Assembly: GCA_030789695.1 (NCBI GenBank)
Contig: CM061132.1
Span: 31,334,418-31,398,417, forward strand
DNA length: 64,000 nt
Reading direction: 5' to 3'
Source of the DNA: Scilla litardierei
Lineage: Eukaryota > Streptophyta > Magnoliopsida > Asparagales > Asparagaceae
The notes below the pieces were generated by a model that made no database searches, was not told the origin of the DNA, and was given only the letters and a program-made list of their open reading frames with translations. Both the position numbers and the translations under genes were made by a program. Shown piece after piece: positions 1-12,789 of this stretch (position 1 is the stretch's first letter; each line of letters opens with the position of its first letter).

Positions 1-1071
1 GCGACTGTTAGCCGAACTGTTTAAAAGTAGAGATTGACCGAACTGTTAATGATAATGACTAAGTTGTGTAGATGAGGTCGTGCATACTGATAACTGAACT
101 ACTGAACTATTAATATATTGAACTGATTGTTATGGATACCGAACTCAACACATGACCCTATTTACATAAGTTAGGTCGGATAAAAAACAGATTGTGTAAC
201 CAAACTAATGAATTGAGACCGAACTGCACAGACTGAACACACAATGTTTGGAGAGCTCGTAATTAAAGGATGGACGAGGCGACTGGGACGATGCTCCTGA
301 CTGACTTGGATGATCATATACTGTATTTGCCTGATGTATTTGTCTGGTCCCCTACTGAATTTGTTTGGACCATGGATCTATGGCTCGGGTGAGCTCGAAC
401 GTGTTATGGGGTGGCTTCCAGATCTCCCTCAACTATTTTAACTATGAGCTATAAAACAGACATTAGTAATTAGACGTTGAACTGATGAAAACATGACCTG
501 ATCTTTATACATTAGCTTGGTAGCCCTATCCACTTAGTATATAACTGATCCATTAGGTCTGCATGTTAATGACATAACTGATTTCCTTTGTAAATATCGT
601 CTACTTTATTGTTTCAATGATGTGGTTCAACAGGTGGTGAGCAAGCCTACGAAGAGGCACCAACCTACAAGGAAACGGATTTTCCAGTAGAGACTGCAGA
701 ATTTTAGATCAGATCTAGTGGGGAGAGTTAGTGTGTTTTGTATGTATGTTTGAGAGAGAGAGAGAGAGATGATGGAATTTTTTGTTTTTGTATATGTATA
801 TGCACCCCTTTTGAAGGATGTACATTGAGTATTCTGGCTTTTTTACAATATTTCTTGTGATTGTATATTCTATTTTCACTGGTACTTGTGAGACCTGCGT
901 ATATAATTGAACTTGTAATGGCACTCGCGTATGGGGTTTTACAGGTTTTGGTGGCCCATGCAGGTCTGCGTAATCACATCGTGAATAGTATAGATCAGAC
1001 AGGAAATTCGTATAAAATACCTAGTTAACCTGACACCCCTCTTTGAAATACAGGAAGTCAAGTGCTAACCT
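1..1071. other. Non-coding, possibly old gypsy LTR/leader DNA
   Basis: I recognise no gene here. The only simple structure is a short GA run near 752-768. The region leads directly into a decayed plus-strand Ty3/gypsy gag, so it may be the remains of that element's LTR and leader, but I found no LTR ends, primer binding site or second copy to prove it. Confidence 0.3.
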
Positions 1072-2190
1072 TCGTCACAGATGCGCAACTGGGAGCAATG
1101 CGATCATTATCGATGAAAACATGGCAAGGGACACATCAACGAGAGTGGGTCTGACACCCTCAACGACGTCGATAATAACGTGAAGAACAATCTCAACAAT
1201 ATCATCGACAACAGTCATGACAACAACGACAACAATGGCAACGAACTCATTGAGCAACCTCCACCGGTAGTCTAGATCTCGGACCAGACCCTGCGAGCGA
1301 TGATCCAGACCATATAGAGAAAGCCCAGTACAATAGTTTCGATCATTGTGTCCGTCGATCTTCAATGGATGAGAGGACCCTCCTGCAGCAGAGGAATGGC
1401 TACGCTGCACTGCGAACATGCTGAGATCTGCACGGATTACACCAGAATTGTAGGTGGGTATGGCTATGCTGCAACTGACCCAAGATGCCAAAGCATAGTG
1501 GGATTCTGAAGAAGATCGTCTGGTTCAACCGATCGCATGGGAGACCTTCATAGAGATCTTCAATGCACAATATTTCTTATTAGAGCGGAAAAGGGAGCTT
1601 CATGCCCAATTCATGAATCTTAGGCAGGGCTCCATGACGGTAGAACTGTACAGTGATGAGTTTTCTAGGCTCAACAAGTGCGTATTCTACACATGGAGTT
1701 GATCTGATGAATTCTATTAACAAGTTGTTTTGCAAGTTTGCAAAGAACATGGTGGCTGATCCATTGGACCGAGCTCAGCGCTTTCAGGAAGGCTTGATCA
1801 TTAAGATTAAAGCGTAGCTAGTTGGATTCAAGCTGAAGACCCACAAGAAAGTACTCTCAGCAGCTCGAGACTACAAATATGTCCAGTGGAAGGCCAAATG
1901 AGAGCATCAGGCGATGGCACCTTCGGGATGACCACATCCACATCCTAGTCGACATGCGCTCCGACCAGTACAACAGATGCAATTCAAGAGGCCGGCCCCG
2001 CCACAGATACAACAACCTCAGCAACCCTGACCACAGACTGTATGCCACTATTGCAATGAGCTAGGGCACATCAACTCAAAGCGCCGATATCTTCTAAACC
2101 AATGTCTGATTTGCGGAGCGAATGAACACACTGACCGAGACCAACAGCCCTAGCACCGACAGCTGCACCAGCTGCATCACCAGTAGGGAA
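1072..2190 (+). pseudogene. Decayed Ty3/gypsy gag
   Basis: Remains of a gypsy capsid gene, readable only by switching frames. Near 1538-1680 the translation carries gag-like words (WETFIEIFNAQYF, then RKRELHAQFMNLRQGSM). Near 1786-1870 it reads RFQEGL followed by LVGFKLKT and VLSAARDY, the expected gag core order. At about 2041-2090 there is a degenerate zinc knuckle (CHYCNELGHINSKR) whose last cysteine is now arginine. The N-terminal part near 1080-1270 is acidic and Asn-rich with in-frame stops. Protease and reverse transcriptase are missing; an opposite-strand gag piece follows at once, so the element was truncated or rearranged. The many lesions mark it as old and inactive. The gag identity is from motif order; the lineage is not resolved. 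Confidence 0.65.
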
Positions 2191-2286
2191 CACGCGGTAT
2201 AGACCCCACCGCAGCAGAGAGGATTTCAGCAGGCACGACCTTAGGCTCCACCACCCAGGTGCCAGACTATCACTATGACGGTAAAT

Positions 2287-2551
2287 GAGGAGAGGTGGAC
2301 CTTGCTCGGATCAAGTCAAAGATCATTGCCTGAATGAACTCGTTGTTCTTGGCCGCACGGGCTTGAGCCTCATGCATCTCACGGAGCTGCGGCACGAGAG
2401 CTTGGTAGTCAGCTGTGATGGGGGGAGGAATTACTGTGAGAGTCGTGGATATCTGTGGAGGTGAGCCACTAGCAGATTGGCCGTCCTATGTAGTGTGGAC
2501 TTCAGCCACTCCGTTGGGCTCGCCCGTCACGTTCTTCTTGCCTTTCACCAT
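2287..2551 (-). pseudogene. Gypsy gag N-terminal fragment, minus strand
   Basis: Read on the minus strand from an ATG at 2551, this gives about 88 codons beginning MVKGKKNVTGEPNGVAEV. An in-frame TAG follows about 21 codons in, then a stretch containing LREMHEAQARAAKNNEF and a terminal stop. The Pro-rich segment followed by a helix rich in Q, E, A and R resembles the N-terminal leader of some plant gypsy gag proteins. Its upstream side (higher coordinates) runs toward LTR-like copy A at 2827-3700, the order expected for a minus-strand element. The rest of gag and all of pol are absent, because plus-strand gag lies immediately to the left. This is inference from composition and context, not a firm domain match. 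Confidence 0.4.
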
Positions 2552-2826
2552 GACGCTGAAAGGACGCAGAAGAAGATGGTGATGAAGAGAACGAAGTTAA
2601 GATGATAGAGAAGGAGGAGATGATGAAGAAGATGCGGGAGAGGTTGCTGGGATGAGAGCATGTGCGACGAGAGTTATCACAAGGCCCTTCCTCTAGCACG
2701 AACTATTGATGCATAGAATCTACTAAGCTCGGGTGCGACTACTGGTGCGAGTATTCACGCAACAGAGAGCCTAGACATGGTTTCGCCAGACCAAGGAGAG
2801 ACGTTCCTTTGATTCCCCTGAACATG

Positions 2827-3700
2827 ACAGAAAAAGTGTCAGAGGAAACAGTCAGGATGGTCCTCCGATTCGCTTCCAATACTTAAGTCAGTATCAAGAG
2901 GATGGAAGGGGGAGCGTTGGCTGAGTGTAGCCGCCGCTAGGATTTTGAGATGTGGAATTGAGATAAAAATGATAGTGTTAAGTTTGAGATCTCGAAGATA
3001 CCTGAAGCTAGGGGACACTCCTTTGGTTTTATAGGGTTTAGGGACATTTAGGCCACGACAGAAGATTCCTTATGTCCTTTGTAACAAACCTGTCGGAGGA
3101 TTTGTCGAAACGTGGGGTCATGCCTGTCGTAATTGCTCCACTGACAAAGCCGGTCGCGTGCCCTCTGACAAAGCAGAACGTACGCCCGTGTGATAAAGCC
3201 GATCGTTACGTGCATGTTGGACAGATCTGTTAATAGCGGTGTTAACAACGTCTGAAGAGGATGCAACACATCTGCCCGAGATTGTACCGTTGTGGCTGCG
3301 CGGGCTGATCCTAACATGCGATCGAGTGCTTGGGCTATAGAGTCCAAGGTCCAGACCCTCGGATGCCGAGGTTGTCCCTGCAAGAGTTTACTAGCAAGGA
3401 GCTAACCTTGGGTGCAGAGACTGTCCTCATGAAAGGCCACCGTTGAGGGGATGATCTCGTGGAGGTCATTCTGGTAGAGCTGTGCTGCTGTGGAAACCGG
3501 CCTCATGCACGTCGTCCCAGCTAAGTTGTGCTGCTAAGTGAGCCGGCCTCATGGAGGTTGTCCTTACTGAGCTGCTGTCGGGGTTGGTCGAGCTAACCCT
3601 TTAAGCCGAGGCAACATGATCTTCTGGGATGGGATGTGTATGATTCCCAATGAGTCCCATCTGTCCAGGTCAGCCAGGCCCTACCACATGCAAGCCCCAA
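2827..3700 (-). repeat. Gypsy LTR-like remnant, copy A
   Basis: A region related to 9185-9380 plus 15718-16345 (copy B). The shared opening is a GTGTCAGAGG-type word followed by a CCTCCGATTCG word. The distal part (about 3420-3600) contains degenerate units of roughly 45-60 bp with the core CTCGTGGAGGTC, also present in copy B. It ends in a run like GCCCCAA, as copy B does. I call it LTR-like because gag-like sequence lies next to it and because two dispersed copies exist. The exact ends and a target site duplication are not visible. Confidence 0.45.
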
Positions 3701-6700
3701 TCGAAGCATCATCTACATGACATACACGAGATTTTTTATATACAGTAAGGTGCTACATATGTCTCTTCTTTGTGTAATACAAGAAGTTACATAAAGTGTA
3801 CTTTTGAAATGTATCATGTGACATCTATGCATTACGAGGTTCATTAGTCTCGTAGTAAAGTAATACATTTTCAGGTAGGTTGGAGTGCTGAAAAGATAGT
3901 AACGCACCAGTTAATAATTCAAAAAATAATTCAAAAGCAGGTGCCTTCTTACCACTAGAGAAGGTCACAGCCATGGCTTTCGGGATGAGAATGGACATGC
4001 CCAACGTTCAATTGAGCTTCTAATGAGACATGCCACATCATCCATACAAATCCTTCATTAATTCTAAAAAAAAAGAATTAGTGAAATATTTATAGGGACG
4101 GTGATGTGACAAGCCCAATTGAAAGCCCAATCGAGTTTTGTGGGCATGCCCATTCTCATCCCTACTTGGCTTGAGTAGGCCTCGCATAATGCTTTTAGAC
4201 CCAAGTGATACAGTTCAGTTCAAACACATGTACATCTGTAGTCAATGATAAGAGAACCAGACACTCGACCAATTAAAAGTTGCTCGCAAGTAAAATCTCT
4301 CGAAGGACCGAGACAACGATGAACAGCATTATAATCCACCTGCCATATACAGGCCCGGCATAAAAATGTACTGAAGGCCCAAAAAAAATGTGAAGACGCC
4401 TTAATGGCAATCACGTAAATTTTAAAGGGCATGGGCATTTTTTTTTGCGTTGAGCGGCAGGCGGGCCCCAACCCCCACCCACGTCATTCCCGCACATCAA
4501 TCCCAGTACCACGTGTCCACCAAAGAAGAAAACCCCACGGAAACACCCAACCAATAGCTCAGCTTCGAGGGACATCGGCGATGATGATGTGGCCAAAGCT
4601 GGACCGGCCTTCTATCGACCCGTATGTCGTACATGGAATCGGCCGCGGAGAAACCCCCTCCAATGTAATATAAACATGAGAAACTAGATGTGCGCATTTG
4701 CATTTTGATCATGATCGTCTGGATGGCCATCTCCTCCGTCTCCGTAGTTGGCCCAAGGAAGCAGCGATTCCAAAAAAATCACAGCTCGCGATGGGAAGGA
4801 GCTCTTTAAGCAAGGGCACCTCTAAATCCAGCGTGCAACCGCGAATTCCTGCGAAAAAGCATAAAGCTGCTTGTCTTAATAACAAATATTACAATTGTGA
4901 AACTGAAACTCTGCTATAAGAAAGAACGAAGAGACCATGAAATCAGCGCAATAAAGGCAATAATCGTCGATAGACTAAATAGACGAGTCTGGGCTGAGAA
5001 AAGCCAAGTAACACTTAACACTGATCTGCATGATGGCCAGTGCCATCGGATCCAGACATAGTTCTCAATATTCAAAACAGTTCCACCTGAAGCTTTTGGA
5101 TACATATTCGTGAATCCTTCAATTTATTTAACTATTATTATATCCTCAGATTGGATTCACAAGCTTGAGGATGCCTTTTTTCTTCCCTCAATTTTGCCAT
5201 ATTAGGATTTAACCCTCTACTACAGGATGCAGAGGCCGTAGTAATCTCTCTATTTATATGACTACACCTACGGTAGGGTAATAATAATTGGGCATAAGCT
5301 CTTTCATTCTTTTTATACCCAGCCAAAGACCCTAAATTTTACAAAGTATAATCTATACCAAAATTTTATACCAAAATTTTTGGTCATAAGCAATTATGAA
5401 TAAAGAATTACATGCGACAAGCTTTTTTTATCTCTTGTTTTAGCACCCACGGGATCGGACTGAAGCTCTACTAGCTATAGTCAACTGCGCTTAGCTCAAG
5501 CAGCATGACAACACTTCCCATTTTAGGAGGCAGTGACGTGGAACATCTCAACTGACGATCGTGTGGGGTTTTAAGAGTTACAAATGCGGAAGCCCGGATA
5601 TATCACACAACCACTCGAATTTGTAGTGCCACATAGGCTAGGGCGCTTTGCGGAGTTTAGTTGTGATTTAGGCATGAAAGAGAGTTTTTTTCTCCCTTCA
5701 TACCAGGTTTTTAAAACCCCGCTGCACCGATGTCATCTCCCTTTCCAACCATCTATATTCATGAGCCCATAGGAAAAGACTAGTGCGCTGAGTCAAAAAC
5801 TTAGCTCCACTGGAAAGCCAACCCCGACCTCCCTCGTGGTATTTTATTTAGATTTTTATTTTATTATACGCATTTTCTAGGAAATAATGAGAGACAAAAA
5901 AGAAAGTGCACTTATTGTCGTGGAGTTCTTCAAGCGAAGATCAGAGATCCTTTCTCGATGAAAGCCTTCTTATCTTATTCCTCTGGGAAGACGTGGTTCA
6001 TAAGCCATTGACTCGATCATCAAGTTGAAACGAGGTGCTTTCTTGAGTTCGTTTACCATCTGTACCACAAGGAGGTGCTACGGAATCGCTAGCTTATGAA
6101 AGATCATAGATCGTGGACATGTGACTGAGATAGATCGTCATCTCTGGGACATACTCTCTCGAATTCCGTTACCGGTGTTCACATTGGTGCTTCTTCTGAC
6201 TCAGCCTCGGTCCCGACCTCCGGGTCTCGGATCAACAGTGTCAGGGTAAGCCACGGAAACGTCAAATTGTTTTAACAAGATCCTGGAAGTATCCGATGCT
6301 TATGTTGAAAGTGCAAGTGCAATAAAGTACAACAACGTTGAGGTGAGGTATGCTTGATTCGGTATATCACCCATCGACAGAACAAAACAGAGAACCCATA
6401 GACGTATAGGCCCCGCATGGCATCCCTTTAATTTCTAGCACCAGAAGCGAGAGAGGTGTAAGTAGATACATTTGATTGAATTTCCGTAGCACTCTCCATG
6501 TCGAGCCCGCTGCATTCCTTCGCTGTGATCCTCCTCGACGGAGCAAAGATACAACTAATAATTAATTAGACTTAAGAGATTCATTTTACGAATTAGTCCA
6601 ATTAATAGATTATCCATGTGCAGATAAAGTTTCTTCCAGTCGATTAGAATAATCCATATCCATGCATGGATTTATGGTTAGATGTAAATTGAGATCCTGT

Positions 6701-8110
6701 GAAGCAGAGGCAAAGGCATGACTGGCAACAGTATGGACAAATGCAATTGATCCATCGATCTATAAGCAAATGTGACCAATCCAAGCGTGTCAAGATTAGA
6801 CCATGCACACGAAGCTTTCTTTTCGTCGGCATTGCTGTGGAGGGAGAGATTATACTTAGTCTTAAGCCTTTCTTTTTCGACGTTGTCGTTATCTTCTGTT
6901 AGGATAACAGCTAGCCCTTCCGCTTTCCCTTATATGACGTGCCCATCGTTTTATCCAGGCCTTTCTCGCCTTTCGCGAGGAAAAGATTCCTGTCTTTTAA
7001 GATAGAATCTAGTGGCCGATTCAAGTAAAATATGTTTCCTTGACCTCGTAGACTACTCTAGTGACTTTGTTGTTTATAGCGCTTCAAACCGATATTCTCG
7101 ATTTACTGCTTTGACCGAGCACTGCTTACTTTCCTTGCTACCCTGGTGGAACTATCCTTTTCTTTTCATCCAAAACAACTGACCGGGATGAGAATGGGAA
7201 AAGATCCAATGATGAGTGGCCACTCTGTGAAAAAACAACCACATTCTTGAATGACGGTGCACTATCCCAAGAGAATCACATCCTTAAGCCAACAAGACTA
7301 CGAATACCATATCATAGAGACTACCCAATCTCTCAACAGTTTCTCCTTCCATGGCAATAATCTTCCATGGCAATAATCTGAATACCCTTTTTTTGTTTCC
7401 AAGCACTTTGACGGTCTAGCGATCTTGATGTCATAATGAAAAAGAATATGTTAAATTGAATGAAAATCTTCTATTCTTTGGACTAGGTCATAAGTTATTG
7501 GTCGACCAACGAGCACAAAAATGCATTGTTTTAGCATTAAAATTTAGGAAAATAATATGGCATGTTCTCACAACTATTTCTAAGTATTCTTACGTGTGTG
7601 AAGTGCTTCATCAAGGTTTTACCATGAGAATCTAAGACAAGAAAATAATAACATCAAAAATATAATCGTGCCTTATTTCTTCGTTGATGTAAGCTTTGAA
7701 ATTTTCGAGACCTTGTCTTTATACTTCATTTGCTTCATTCTTTTGCCTTGAACATCTTCACTTAACTTTGATATTCTATTTCTGCATTCATAATTTTAGC
7801 ACAACGAATATGTTTGCTCATCAAAACATATATTGGGAGTGACTCAATATCTAACAAGGTGTACATATCAAAAAGTGATAGACCATAAACAATGCAAGCT
7901 AACAGATAATATATGTGAATGATACAGCTATAATTCATACCACAATGTGTAACGAAGCCATAATCCACAACACAAAGTGTAAAGAAGCCAAACAAAACGG
8001 CAAAACCAGCTTAAGTTTATTAAATAATAAGACACTTGCGTTAAATTAATCTGTATCATGCATCATCCTAGGACAAATATGAAATAATCATGCATATGGT
8101 TCATTTTATA
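3701..8110. other. Intergenic DNA, no gene recognised
   Basis: About 4.4 kb with only short chance reading frames. A CACGTG core (G-box) lies near 4510 in a locally GC-rich patch (4440-4650), which could be an old promoter, but no coding sequence follows that I recognise. A TAATTAGACTTAAGAGATTC word near 6562 resembles the edge of a common plant transposon, without visible ends. I see no tRNA, rRNA or transposase motifs. Confidence 0.5.
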
Positions 8111-9001
8111 GGTGGAAAAATAAAGCATGCCACCATATAGTAGGTGGCAAACGGGTCGGGTAGGTTCGGGTTCGGGTCGGGTCAAATTTGACCCGACCCG
8201 GATAGGGGCAAATCCTAACCCGACCCGGATTGAATCCGGGTCGGGTTCGGGTGACCCGAAAAATTTCCGGGTCGGGTTCGGGTTAACCCGTCGGGTTAAG
8301 ATTTGACTTATACATTACTGCTTCTTTTTCGATGTCCAGCTATTTATTAAGAGCTACCGACAATTTATTAAGTATTGCATAATTTCTAGTAGCTCGTCGT
8401 TTAAACCGCACTGATGACAGCAAGGAAATATAATTAACGTTACCATTTTATTAAGGAAAGTAATAAATTAATAAAAAAGTTGTATGTAAAGAGAATTGAA
8501 TCCATGACCTCTTAAAGACGAGGACAACAATTCAAATCGTATAGGCACAACTCTCATTGCAACTGTGTATTGAAGTTATTATATAAATTTATATATATAT
8601 ATATATAGAAAGTAAACCGGGTCGAATTCGGGTCATCCGGGTTGACATGCCAAACCCATACCCGACCCGGATTTTATCCGGGTCGGGTCGGGTTAACCAG
8701 TTTTCTACTTGACCCGGATTGACCTCTACCCATACCCGGTTAAGGATGCCGGGTTCGGGTCGGGTCGGGCTCATGTTGCCACCCCTACCATATACTCAAA
8801 GACAAAATGTTATGGTAATATAGGGTTACGATAGGGGGGATAGCATTTCCCATAATTATGAGTGGAAAAATACAGTATGCCGCCGTATACTCAAAGACAA
8901 AAATGTTATGGTATTATAGGGTTAAGAAAGGGGGGATAGCATTTCCCATAATTATGATAATATAGGGTTGCTAGAGTGGGATATCATTTTTCCATAATTA
9001 T
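8111..9001. repeat. Diverged tandem duplication of about 95 bp, first copy interrupted
   Basis: Copy 1 is split: 8111-8140 plus 8788-8860. Copy 2 is about 8861-8957, and a partial third copy runs to about 9001. Shared words are GTGGAAAAATA, ATACTCAAAGACAAAA, ATATAGGGTTA or a variant, and GGGGGGATAGCATTTCCC. Copy 1 is split by the hAT-type element, so copy 2 serves as an empty-site control. Confidence 0.75.
8141..8787. mobile_element. Non-autonomous hAT-type transposon (MITE-like), 647 bp
   Basis: The left end is TAGGTGGCAAACGGGTCGGG. The right end, read on the opposite strand, begins TAGGGGTGGCAA, so the termini are inverted and differ by a 2-bp gap. Both subterminal regions (8150-8300 and 8620-8775) are dense arrays of CGGGT and its complement, in both orientations. 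The flanks are CCATATAG (8133-8140) and CCATATAC (8788-8795), an 8-bp target duplication with one mismatch, as expected for hAT elements. The interior is AT-rich, includes a TA microsatellite near 8590, and has no transposase frame. The neighbouring tandem copy lacks the insertion. The hAT assignment rests on termini and duplication length. Confidence 0.82.
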
Positions 9002-9184
9002 CTTGAAGATGTAACTCTATGAAGCTAACCAAAAAGATATTATTAGGCAAGATTCAAGGTATAACACATGATGTTGTTGCTCAGATCTTGTACCAGCAAA
9101 TCCAGTTGAGCTGTTAATACGTAGATCCTCACAACAGAGGAACTGGACAGGATTTTGCCAGTTCGGCCTCCTCCTTCAATGCCT

Positions 9185-9380
9185 TAAAGAGAGGAAAAAG
9201 TGTCAGAGGGAACAGTGGAAAGGCCCTCCGATTCGAATCGATGTGTAAATCAATTCAAGCATGATAACAGATGTGTGTGTAGGTTTGAGTGCGTAAGTTT
9301 CAGCATACCTGAGATAGATAAGTGTCGGTTACGCCATGTTAGGAGGAGTTATGACGATCTCGAATATCACGCGCGTAACT
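9185..9380. repeat. Gypsy LTR-like remnant, copy B, left part
   Basis: Related to the start of copy A through the GTGTCAGAGG-type word and the CCTCCGATTCG word. It stops at the copia element that starts at 9381. The continuation lies on the far side of that element, at 15718. Confidence 0.45.
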
Positions 9381-10260
9381 TATTGGAAATAATGGCTCTA
9401 ATAAGCCTAGCTTCTATACTCTCTCTTTTTCACTATATCTTTTAGTCCCACATTGCTCGGGCAACTTGCCTTGGAAGTGTTTATAAGGGAATTACTGAGA
9501 CATAGGTTGTGCCCCAAGGGGTACGACTCTTTTGTGAAGGGGGAAGGACGTACATGAGTATGAGCTCAAACACACACATGTCGCCGCTGCCCGTCGGCCG
9601 TGTCGTGACGCGCGTGCCTTTCCTTTTTTGTATGGCTTGCCTTTCCTTTTTTGATCTAGCCCCTTAATGTCTCAGATTTTAAACATTCTAATGGCTATTT
9701 GATTGCAGCATTAATACGTACGCTTTCATTATAGCATTCATTCGAGGCTGTTAATGGTCCAAACGGCTATAATTTTATTGCATCTGTTACAGCATTCAAA
9801 CGCGATATTTAATTTTTTGACCATTTGAATTCTGTAATAGCCTTTGTGACTCCTATAAAAGGTTGTGCCCTTTCCTCTTGCTGCATACGAAAATTGGCTT
9901 CTTCCTCCTTGCAGAAATCATCTCTTCACAGAAATCATCTCTTCCTCTATTCGTTCTCATGGGTACCCGTACTGTGCAAACTCCAAAGTCTCTGGCCACG
10001 AATGAACGCGTCCAGGGGCAGCTGTGTTAAACTTGGGGAGCAACTGGCGATATTGATTACCACCGAGGTCGCGTCGTAATTGCTTTCAAGGCAGTGGTCA
10101 TCCCACGCCATAGCTTTCGCTTTCATTTGCTAAGTATTTTCGACTCTGTTCAACTCTGTTCCTTATCTTCCCTGCTAGGTGATACTTTGCAGTCTTCTGT
10201 TCTCTGTTTTTCTGTTCCTTCGCCTCTTCAGCCATAGTATTACACCTCTTTAAACTAACA
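9381..10260 (+). repeat. 5' LTR of copia-1 (880 bp)
   Basis: Starts TATTGGAAATAATGG and ends TAACA. A TATAAAAGG promoter box lies at 9854-9862. Compared with the 3' LTR it lacks about 40 bp of a GC-rich internal duplication and differs at scattered positions, so the insertion is not recent. Confidence 0.85.
9854..9862 (+). promoter_or_regulatory. TATA box in 5' LTR of copia-1
   Basis: TATAAAAGG, present at the matching place in the 3' LTR (15312-15320). It is the likely Pol II core promoter of the element. Confidence 0.6.
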
Positions 10261-10289
10261 ATTTGAAAGCAATTAATTTCAGTATTACT

Positions 10290-11277
10290 ATGGCTTATCC
10301 TGACCAACAAATCGATTCTTGATCTTTCTAAATTGGAACCGCTCGATGGTACCAATTACAAACGCTGGTCTCAAAAACTACTTATGTTCTTTGAACAACT
10401 TGAAATTGACTATGTTTTGTTCAAGGACTGCCCTGTTAATTTTCCTGTCACCACCACTACTAACACTGCTTTTGTTACTGCTCCTAAATCTAATGAAGAA
10501 GAGATTAAGAAGTATGAGAAAGATAACAAAACTGTTAGATGTCATCTTCTTAATCACATGAAAAATTCCCTCTTTGATTTATTTATGATTCATAAATCTG
10601 CTAAATTCATATGTGATTTCCTAGAAAAGAAATATGGTGCAGATGATACAGTGAAGAAGAAGTACGTTGTTGGGAAGTGGTTAACTTTCCAAATGGTCGA
10701 TGACAAACCAATCATGGAGCAGGTTCATATCTATAAGAACATGTGTGCTGATGTCCTTAATGAGGGCATGAAGATGTGCAAAATCTTTCAAGCGAACATG
10801 TTATTGGAGAGGTTCCAACCATCCTGGAATGAATACAGGAATCACCTCAAACACAAGAAGAAGGATCTGTCGCTGTATGAGCCGATCAGCCAAATGCGAA
10901 CTGAAGAGGCTGACCGCCTCAAAGATAAGCCTGATTCTCTTCATGTCAATTCTGTAAAGGCTAACATCGTTGAATCTGCTAGCCCTTTCAACAAAACCAG
11001 GTTCAAAGGCAAAGGCAAGAAAACATTTGACCAAGGACAAAATAAGAAGCAATACCGGTTCACCAAACCAGAAGGCAAGGTCCAGAAGCCAAACGTGGTG
11101 TGCTATGTCTACGGCAAGCCGGGCCATAAGGCCTATCAATGCACTCAGCGCCAAGGACCCCAAAAGACGTTCCAGAAACAAGGTGGAAATGCTGCTGCTC
11201 AAGCTAACATTGCTAAACAGGATGAAGTCATTGCTGATGTGGTTGTTGAAGCAAACCTGGTGGCCAACACTGATTAA
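10290..11277 (+). pseudogene. copia-1 gag, broken
   Basis: Capsid/nucleocapsid part of the polyprotein. The likely original ATG is at 10290 (MAYPDQQID). A 1-bp frameshift soon after moves the rest into the frame containing LEPLDGTNYKRW, which is open to a TAA at 11275-11277. The zinc knuckle near 11101-11142 reads CYVYGKPGHKAYQC: the second cysteine of the CCHC motif is tyrosine, so zinc binding should be lost. The frame continues without shift into the protease, so the TAA falls about two codons before the LDTGA active site. It could be a nonsense mutation or a fossil stop between gag and pol; with so much other damage I favour mutation. Confidence 0.82.
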
Positions 11278-12789
11278 GTGCTGGACACTGGCGCTACAAG
11301 GCACCTCTGCACAAACAAGGAGATGTTTCACAACTTCAAAGACGCTGCTGATACAGAATGCGTCTTCATGAGAAACTCAACAGCTGCTGGAGTTGCTGGT
11401 AAAGGTACAATATTGCTAAAACTCACATCAGGAAAAGCCCTATCCCTCAACAATATCATATACGTCCCATCACTGCGCCGCAACCTCGTGTCTGGTGCAT
11501 TACTGAATAAAGCTGGACTGAAACTTGTCTTTGAGGCTGACAATGTTGTAATCACTCGCAGTGGGAACTTTGTAGGGAAGGGGTATCTAAGTGAGGGTCT
11601 GTTTATTCTTAATGTTGCTTCTGAAATTCTGAATAAACATGCTTTTGTTTATATTGTTGAGTCTTTAGATTTATGGCATGGCCGACTAGGGCATGTCAAT
11701 ATTGCATCTATTAAAAAGCTAAGGAACTTGGCCCTAATACCTGCAGTAAGCTCAACAGAATTCTCCAAATGCCATGTTTGTATAGAAGCTAAGTTCACTA
11801 AAAACCAATGCAAATCTATCTCTACTAAGCAATCAGATCTTCTAGAATTAATTCATACAGACTTAGCTAACTTCAAAAATACCAGGAGCAAAGGAGGAAA
11901 ACATTATTATATCACATTTGCTGATGATTACTCTAGGTTCACTAGAGTGTATCTTCTTAAAACTAAAGTTGAAGCAGAGGAAATGTTTATAAAATACAAG
12001 GCTGAAGCAGAAAACCAACTTGATAGAAAAATCAAGAGAGTTAGGTCTGACAGAGGTGGAGAATATAGTACCAACTCCCTTAAATATTTGTGAGAAGAAT
12101 GGAATTATACATGAGTTTAGTGCCACATACTTACCTCAACATAAAAGTATAGCTGAACGTAAGAACAGAACCTTGAAAGAAATGATGAATGCTATGCTTT
12201 TGAGTTCATGGATGTCTGATGACATGTGGAGGAAGCTATTCTTTCAGCTTGTCATGTTCTTAATGTGTTACCCCATAAGAAACTAGACAAGACACCTTAT
12301 GAGACGTGGAAAAGATATACTCCCAACTTGAATTTTCTTAGAGTGTGGGGGTGTTTGGCTAAAGTAGGTCTACTTGATTTCAAGAAGTCTAACATTGAAC
12401 CTAAGACCTATGATACAATGTTCATTGGTTATGCTCATCATAGTGCTGCTTATAGATTCATGTCTTTAAAAGAGCATTCTATTTCTGAGTCTAGAGATGC
12501 AGAGTTTTTTGAGCATGTTTTTCCTTTGAAAAAGGAATCCATGTCTCTTATGCCTTCTGATGTTTCAATGCCCACTCAATCAACATTATCTGATGATATG
12601 CATACAATTAGTCCTACTATTACTAATACTAGTATTGATGAACCTGGAAGGAGCAAGAGGCAAAGAACTGAACCCAACTTTGGACCGGACTTCATTACTG
12701 CTTTCTTATCAGAAAATGCATGTATAGATTTGCTTAGTGATGAGCTTGTGGCTGCCTTTATGATAGCAGAAGACCCAAAATACTTATGA
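11278..12789 (+). pseudogene. copia-1 protease and integrase, frameshifted
   Basis: Begins with the aspartic protease motif LDTGATRHLC. The integrase zinc-binding region (WHGRLGHVN, then CHVCIEAKF) and catalytic core (HTDLANF, then SDRGGEY, then AERKNRTL) follow. The frame breaks near 12085 and again near 12228; after that PYETWKRYTPNLNFLRVWGC and FIGYAHHS mark the integrase C-terminal part. The acidic, Ser-rich linker before reverse transcriptase ends in another frameshift near 12785. Domain order is the normal copia order; the protein cannot be made intact. Confidence 0.85.

Noticed and set aside
3420..3600. CRISPR-like spaced repeats
   Set aside because: Units are diverged, partly palindromic minisatellite copies in a plant LTR-like remnant, without uniform repeats or cas genes.
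4431..4919. Short plus-strand frames near a G-box as a gene
   Set aside because: Frames are under 85 codons, lack recognisable domains and compete with frames on the other strand.
6544..6620. TAATTAGACTTAAGAGATTC word as a transposon end
   Set aside because: Resembles a widespread plant transposon word, but no partner terminus or target duplication was found.
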